DNA of 64,000 nucleotides from Corythucha ciliata (Eukaryota; Arthropoda; Insecta; Hemiptera; Tingidae), in NCBI GenBank assembly GCA_038030265.1, contig CM075942.1, forward strand, positions 50,310,751 to 50,374,750, written 5' to 3'. The notes below the pieces were generated by a model that was given only the letters and a program-made list of their open reading frames with translations, was not told the DNA's origin and ran no database searches. The translations under genes were made by a program, and so were the position numbers. Position 1 is the first letter of the stretch. Each line of letters opens with the position of its first letter. Positions 58,901 to 64,000 of the stretch are shown here, piece after piece.

Positions 58901-61900
58901 AAACAAGCGATTTTGAATAGAAAAATCACTCTTTTTTCTAAATAAAAAAAAACTGTCATTTCTACCGAAAAATCGTCAATTAATTTTAAAAAATGCCCAG
59001 GAGTAATTTGGAAAGGGACACGTTGAAGAAGTTTTTCTGATCCATCGAAAGTCGATAGGCGGAGATTTAGTATGGACAAGTGGTAATTGGCTTTAATCGA
59101 AAAAATAAAAATTCCTGTTTCGCAAAACTTTGAGGAGCTGCCGAGGACACAGAAACAGTTATTCTTGGACGAAAATAGATAGTCCTGACAGGAAAGAGTG
59201 TGTTCTTCCCGAATCCATCGTCAAAAGTTGTAGAATGTCAGCTGGGAAGAGAGTTACTCGCATTTAGTCCAGGAAAATTATGTTATCCTAAAAAGATGCT
59301 AGAAAAATCATATCTCGAAGGGTTTTGATTTTCGAAATTTGTAGGCAGAACCTCGATTTTGTTCCCAGAACCACGATTTTGTATACATAGAACCACGATG
59401 TTGTTTCTACGACTGCGATTTTGTATTATCCACGAATTTGTACCTGAAACTGTGACTTTCTACCGGTGACCTCAATTGCTCATCCTAAACCACGATTTTG
59501 TACCGAGAATCATGATTTCGTATCTATAACCACGTATTTGTATCCATACGCCATCCATCCATTGCATCGATACACAATCCATATACGTACATCCAGATCA
59601 TAACCCATACACATTCAGGCACATTTGACCAAATAATGGGCAATTTTGTACCCATGCCTTGTGCTCATAACTGTCATTTTTTGCTTAGAACCAAAATTTA
59701 TACCCAGAATAAAGATATTTTCAAATATTTTTCCAAGAATCGCAGTGTCGTATTCACAGCTTGGATCATGTCTTTCTACTCATAACCGTAATTCCGTAGC
59801 CTAAACTGCAATTTTTTTAACCAGGTCCACCATTGTGTAACCAGGACCGCAATTTTGTACACAGAAGCGTGATTTTCCACCCAGATCCACTGAGTTTGTA
59901 TCCAGAACAGCGATTTCGTCCCCCAGAAACAGTCTTTTTTGGCTTTATACTCGGAAATATCGTCCTCAGTTATTGTTCACATCCTAACGTCGTCTATATC
60001 GAGTCGCAAAGTCGGATTGTTCAACAAACAAACTTTTTGACTGAAAATTAGCTGTTTTTGCCCCCCATAAATGGAAGTTCCGCACTAAACAGCTTAATAA
60101 CCAACGGTCACACTCATAGCCTGAGAACGGGCTGGAAGCTACGCGAGCGAGGACAAAATCAAACTAACAATAAATCCGTTCGTAATAAATGCGTTGTGAG
60201 CGGATTAAAAATGAATGAATTTTAACTAATAATAATAAATTTGAGAGACCTCAATTTCCGCAAAATACGAATAAAATGAACGTAAATTTATAGAATAAGG
60301 CTCCTTTTACACGAGTAAGTTTTTTGTTCAAAAATATGTTCAATCTGATCACAAACAACTCATTTTAGGGAGGGAACATCTGTTAATTTTTTTCAAAATG
60401 GCTAATTTGATCAAAAAACTTACTCGTGTAAAAGGGGCTTAACACCGATAAATGAGATGACGTTATAAGCTTCGTAAGTAATTATTTATAGTCGCTTGTT
60501 TGTACCTTTAGAGGTACAACACAGAACACAGGTTTGCGCAAAATATTGTTTGAGGGATTAGTGCAAAATTGTGCCACTTTCAAAAGCGAGGGATGGCTTG
60601 TGCAACATTTATACGTATACTCATTCAATCAACGGAACCAAAAACTACACATTCAACACGTATACACATATAAATGAATGCGAAGTATAATTTTGGTGTT
60701 AAACGTTGGAATAAATGTTTGAAATACACACGGATTTATTACCGGGGGGTGGGGAGTATTTCGCCAAGTAAACACGTATAGGCTTATAGAAACAAGTAGA
60801 AACATTTTATTGCAACTTTACCGGGTTGCTTGTGTGTACTCACTGGTGCGGAATTGAATCGGTTTAAAGCTCTCTGTGATGCCTTACTTTTTTTTATCTA
60901 TTTATCGACTTTGAATTGCATTATAACGTAATAAACCGAAGGACGTCTGCAGAATGTTATTATTATTATTATTATTATTCGTCTTGGACGAATGAATCTT
61001 TTTTCTACTATAGTCTGTCCATTCAGGGATGGACTCTCGCCTGCCCTTGAATTTAGTGGAATGAGCTTCCACTTTGCCCCTTCTCCTAAAAATGATGCAC
61101 CGGGAATAATTTAAGAACAATAATGATCACTGTGTAGCGTCTATACGTAACCATAGTACCAGTAGTAAAAGCAACGCATTCGAGAGTCCATTAATAGTAC
61201 GGTGCAATTAGTAAAAAAAACGGCCCAACCTTAAAACATCCAAAGTGAAAGTTTCCCTTCAACGCCAAATTGTTCCCCACAACCCACACATTCATTGGTA
61301 AAAAGTTCCATCACTTGGAGCTATGGGTGGGAGGGGGTAATATGTTAGTAAATTCTTATTTTGTTCCAGTATTTCTCAAATGTTTCGTAATCTTTGAAGT
61401 TTATCGTGAAAATGAGCATTGACAAAAATTATCTTCATCAAATTGCCCACAAAAATGATCCCCGCGATAATGTTACTTGAGTGAACGGTTCGAGAAGTGA
61501 ACATTTTTCGCAATTTGACGTTTTTTGTCGAAAAAACTCGCATAAGGAAACTTTTTGTTTTTTGCATGATTGAGTTTTGTAAAATCAAATTGCAATTGAA
61601 GTGGACGGTAGAATTTTAATAATATGCCCTTCAAGGGACAACAACCTCCTCCTCCTTCGGGCGCTACTTTTGAAGGGATAATAGGCTTTTATATGCCTAG
61701 CCATAAACACAGAGTGGATCCGTATTGCTATGACACAAAATTTTGGGTGAAAATCGTCTAAATCCGAGTACAACGCCACTTCGGGACGGGTCCTATCGAG
61801 ATCCATTCAAGATTTATGATTTTTTTTTTAGTTAAAGGAAATTAAGGCAATCGCTTTGAAAAATCCCAGATTTCTCGGCTTACATTACACTTGATCCAAT

Positions 61901-63713
61901 TCTTGATGACATTTTCAGAATCTACGAACAATTTAGGTTAAGATAGAGGCCATTTCAATGCTTGAAATGATCGTCAAATCCTAAAAATCTGGCCTTTTGT
62001 CGTAGATTCGCGTAAATTACACAATAAGTACGCTTTCCAAAAGATTGCTGTACCCAAACGGCTTTCTCCACAGACTTGCGATGCATTACAAAAACGTCCC
62101 CATATTATCAGCTTTTTTATGGCGCATTCACTTATCTTGTTACCACTAACGTTTCTCGACGAATATCGCGAGCGATTGTTATTCATTCTGTAGAAAAATG
62201 CGTTTCTGTGCATTCTCGCGATATTACATGCAGGAAATGTCAGGGGTGCCGTTAAATGTGAATACGCCATGACAAACTCTAGAAAATAAGGGACTTTTTT
62301 TGGAGCATCGTTAGTGTGTGGAAAAACCCGTTTGGATACAGCAATGTTTTGGAAAACGTACAATTTATGGAGTTTAAGTGAATCTATGACAAAAGGCCAA
62401 ATTTCTAGGAGTTGATGATGATTTCAAGCAATGAAATGGCCTCTATCTCACATGAAATTTTCCATAGTTCCCGAAACTGCCATCAATGTTTGGATCAGGT
62501 GCGATATAAGCCGAGAAATCGCGGATCTTTGAACGAAATTGCCCTGTTTTTGCATCATAAAGAAAAAAATCATAAACCAGGAATGGCTCGAGATAGGACA
62601 CCTCCTGAGGTGCCATTGTACTCGGCTCTAGACGTAGTTTCTCCCAAAATTTTGTATCTGAGTAATACGGATCCACCTTGTGTATATGGCCTAGGCCAAA
62701 GGAAGCCTATTATCCCTTAAAAAGTAACGCCCCTTGAGAAGAAGAGAAGGTTTTTGTCCCACCAAGGGCATATTACTAACATTCTTCAGTCCACCGAAAT
62801 TTCAATTTGATTTTACGAAAGAAAATCGTGCAAACAAAAAAAGTTTCCTTATGCCAGTTTTTTCGACAGAAAACGTCGAAATACGAAAAATGTTGACTAC
62901 TACACCCGCCGTAACCCTCGAACCGTTCACTCAAGTAAGATTATCTTGGGGATCATTTTTGTGGGCAATTTGATGAAGATTATTTTTGTAAACGCTCATT
63001 TTCACGCTAAACCTCATAGATTTCGAAATATTTGAGAAGTACTGGAACAAAATAAGAATTCACTAAGTTATTACCCCCTCCCACCCAAACCCATAGCTCC
63101 CAATCGTGGATCTTTTTACCAATCAATATGTGGGTTGTGAGGAACAATTTGGCGTTGAAGGGAAAGTTTCACTTTGGATGTTTGGGTTTAGGTCTGCACC
63201 GTACTATAAGAGGACAGACTATAGATGTATTGACTACTCGTTATTTCCAAGAAGTCCTTCGTCATGTTATGGGTCGTTATTTTAAGTACAAAAATCGTTA
63301 CCTGTGCTGTTTTTCCTCGCCATGTCTTCGGCCGATGACGTTTTCCGTTGCTCGATTCTCAAATTGGGTATATTGAATGGGGGAACGTGCATGTTGTCCG
63401 AGCTGTACAAATGACGCAGGGGTCGATGCCTCTCGGGGCTGGGCAGGGACATGTTGTCCAGTTTGAGTTTATTCCTTTGATTCCTGCGCGATACGTCAAT
63501 CTTAAGTAAATAAAACAAAAACAAAAAAGTTACAGGCTGAGCACCTGTCAATGTGATCCAACATTTCTTGAAGAACTTCCAAAAGGCAGGTGAATTGATC
63601 TAAATTCAGCGATGGATTCACCGTCTGTGGCAGGAGGGAGGGCATCACTCTCGTCGCCATCACATTCACGGACAGTCCGTATTTTTTGTCACTCAACATC
63701 AGCCTGTAGATGT
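52708..63713 (-). CDS. SCYL2: SCYL2 homologue, C-terminal half (four exons seen)
   Basis: SCY1-like protein 2 is a pseudokinase of clathrin-coated vesicles acting in endosome-Golgi trafficking. Four exons on the minus strand join in consistent phase: 63713-63545, 63483-63302, 56974-56709 and 52905-52708. The first encodes the end of the helical repeat region typical of SCYL2, with IYRLMLSDKKYGL, VMPSLLPQ, NLDQF and EMLDHID. The rest is a low-complexity Ser/Pro/Gly-rich tail with repeated RRHSS- and RRPS-type basic-Ser motifs that could be phosphorylated. The pseudokinase domain lies beyond the right edge of the window, and the stop codon was not found. Introns of 61 bp, about 6.3 kb and about 3.8 kb separate these exons; the two large ones are packed with foldback elements. 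Family call rests on exon A; the tail exons are joined by phase and coding appearance. Confidence 0.75.
52980..53099. mobile_element. MITE in the last visible SCYL2 intron
   Basis: 120 bp with inverted ends TTCAAACACATACAGCCGCG and TTGAACACATACAGACGCG. It contains TTGCTGATGAGGGG, a string also present in hammerhead copy 1, but the GAAA box is missing. Target duplication unclear. Confidence 0.65.
53449..53964. mobile_element. Tc1/mariner-type foldback element in SCYL2 intron
   Basis: 516 bp with long inverted ends, for example GTCCGGGAGCCCACCGTATG against GTCCGGGAGCCACAGTATGA, extending inward with TGACCCAGATTTTTCAT and TCGCCAG blocks. TA lies on both sides (53447-53448, 53965-53966). No transposase. 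Confidence 0.75.
54890..55250 (-). repeat. degenerate array, family B, with a MITE in it
   Basis: Units such as CACGAAAATTGGTTTCTTGG and CACAAAATTTGTT, in SCYL2 intron sequence. Interrupted by the MITE at 55006-55123. Confidence 0.55.
55006..55123. mobile_element. 118-bp PIF/Harbinger-type MITE
   Basis: Inverted ends AGCTGGGTTTTCCTAGCAG and GGCTGGGTTTTCCTAGCAG, flanked by TTA on both sides (55003-55005, 55124-55126). Confidence 0.88.
56709..56974 (-). CDS. SCYL2: SCYL2 exon C (Ser/Gly-rich)
   Basis: Acceptor GGCGTTCTTTCAG, donor CGACG-GTACGG. Length 266 nt; its first two bases complete an Asp codon begun in exon B, and it ends in phase 0. Encodes DSGVLGG, FPNRRLSDNTLMTPKIRIAP, SSPGGTPGTPGSGG and RRHSSIGPQERRGS. 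A second GTATTT donor five bases further on would break the phase. The 229-codon open frame on the other strand is a shadow of this exon. Confidence 0.72.
58162..59334. mobile_element. 1.2-kb foldback element in SCYL2 intron
   Basis: Inverted arms of about 350 bp (58162-58512) and about 470 bp (58862-59334), sharing CTGACAGGAAAGAGTGTGTT, CAGCTGACATTCTACAACTT (one mismatch) and AAATCGCTTGTTTTGACCTG. The centre (58585-58790) carries sequences related to interspersed repeat G, such as GCCAGCTGCCGGAGCGAC. No transposase or clear target duplication. Confidence 0.75.
59340..59950 (+). repeat. degenerate minisatellite, family D (about 20-bp unit)
   Basis: Some twenty-five imperfect units of the form AACCACGATTTTGTACCCAG in a SCYL2 intron, beginning where the 58.2-kb foldback element ends. 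Confidence 0.7.
60299..60439. mobile_element. 141-bp PIF/Harbinger-type MITE
   Basis: Inverted ends GGCTCCTTTTACACGAGTAA and AGCCCCTTTTACACGAGTAA, flanked by TAA on both sides (60296-60298, 60440-60442). Confidence 0.88.
60955..60980 (+). repeat. ATT microsatellite
   Basis: About eight perfect TTA/ATT units. Confidence 0.85.
61194..63207. mobile_element. 2.0-kb giant palindromic foldback element in SCYL2 intron
   Basis: Nearly the whole 2014 bp is an inverted repeat centred near 62190. Outer ends match as ATAGTACGGTGCA. Further matching blocks include CTTTCCCTTCAACGCCAAAT, CTCATTTTCACG, GTTTTTTCGACA, AAATTTTG with GGATCCGTATT, and TCGCGATATT near the centre. The arms differ by substitutions and small indels (perhaps 20-25% by eye), so it is not recent. 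Open frames on both strands (for example minus 61974-62363) mirror each other and are not persuasive genes. Its right end is 95 bp from SCYL2 exon B. Confidence 0.75.
63302..63483 (-). CDS. SCYL2: SCYL2 exon B
   Basis: Acceptor TATCGCGCAG, donor CACAG-GTAACG. Length 182 nt. The first base completes the Arg codon begun in exon A and the frame then reads NQRNKLKLDNMSLPSPERHR, ending KTSSAEDMARKNST. It is separated from exon A by only 61 bp. Confidence 0.8.
63545..63713 (-). CDS. SCYL2: SCYL2 exon A (helical repeat end)
   Basis: Acceptor TGTTTCTTGCAG precedes 63713; donor ACAG-GTGCTC follows 63545. Length 169 nt, entering after one codon base and leaving with two. Its alignment to vertebrate SCYL2 as I remember it is strong: IY, KK.G, V.P.L.P, LNL.QF and EML are shared. 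Confidence 0.85.
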
Positions 63714-64000
63714 CTGCAAGAAACAAAATAACAAATCACGAAAAACCGCTCTCACTTCCCAACTTTCGTTAACTTTGCACGCAAGCTTGTGGATAAGGGA
63801 CGTGAAGCGGGACAACTTTCCATCACAATGTACGCAATTGTGGGTGTATTAAAATGGAAAAACTTCCCCTTCGGACCACCGAAGTTTCCTTTTCCCTTGA
63901 GTGTCCCCCTCCCCCACCACCATAGCCCATGAAAACCACGCATCCATCTTTCATATAGCAAAAACCATTGTTATCACAAACCCTGGGCACGATTAATCAT
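63714..64000 (-). other. SCYL2: SCYL2 intron, continuing off the window
   Basis: Intron sequence upstream of exon A on the minus strand. No further exon is visible before the window ends; open frames here lack splice support. Confidence 0.5.

Noticed and set aside
59833..60051. Short plus-strand frame with HPDPLSLYPEQRF
   Set aside because: It is a translation of the family D minisatellite.

Overview
The window looks like nuclear DNA of an animal with a large, repeat-filled genome. Evidence: no compact operons or long open reading frames, split coding exons with GT/AG borders, tRNA-derived SINEs, many MITEs, very long A/T and G/C homopolymers, and decayed retroelements. The one confidently named gene is the 3' part of an SCYL2 homologue (minus strand, about 52.7-63.7 kb). 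I infer an invertebrate, probably an arthropod; the sequence does not settle the species.

Layout. 1-3.2 kb: no gene seen. 3.19-3.51 kb: hammerhead-bearing palindromic retroelement, followed by degenerate 20-36 bp repeat arrays. 4.4-17.2 kb: mostly featureless, with repeat arrays (10.2-11.0 kb), a MITE (11.0 kb), a minus-strand SINE (13.9-14.1 kb) and a long interspersed repeat (14.6-15.2 kb). 17.2-18.0 kb: candidate small secreted-protein gene, plus strand, with a MITE in its second intron. 18.1-19.15 kb: GC-rich poly(A)-tailed retroposon. 20.5-27.3 kb: repeat arrays, an hAT-like element with an 8-bp duplication, several PIF/Harbinger-type MITEs including one nested in another, and an orphan exon candidate. 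29.6-31.8 kb: a MITE, a possible piggyBac remnant and a second copy of the 14.6 kb repeat. 36.4-38.2 kb: broken Ty3/Gypsy pol fragment split by a 1.2-kb hAT-like insertion. 38.5-44.8 kb: repeat arrays, the second hammerhead element, a plus-strand SINE. 47.5 kb: second copy of a 220-bp MITE. 49.6-50.4 kb: repeat array and third hammerhead element. 52.7-64.0 kb: SCYL2 exons, with very large foldback elements filling the introns.

Most notable observation: three dispersed insertions (3189-3509, 42397-42725, 50041-50364) share one plan. Each is 321-329 bp, flanked by 10-12 bp direct repeats, starts with a 40-44 bp unshared segment, and then consists of a palindrome whose arms hold a minimal type I hammerhead ribozyme with a palindromic stem III. 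One ribozyme (3293-3335, minus) has an intact catalytic core. The plan recalls Penelope-like elements and animal retrozymes, but a near-complete palindrome with outward-facing ribozymes is unusual.

There is little cooperation between genes to describe: the window is mainly a mobile-element landscape around parts of two genes. All exon borders and folds were read by eye; none was checked with alignment, transcript data or folding software.
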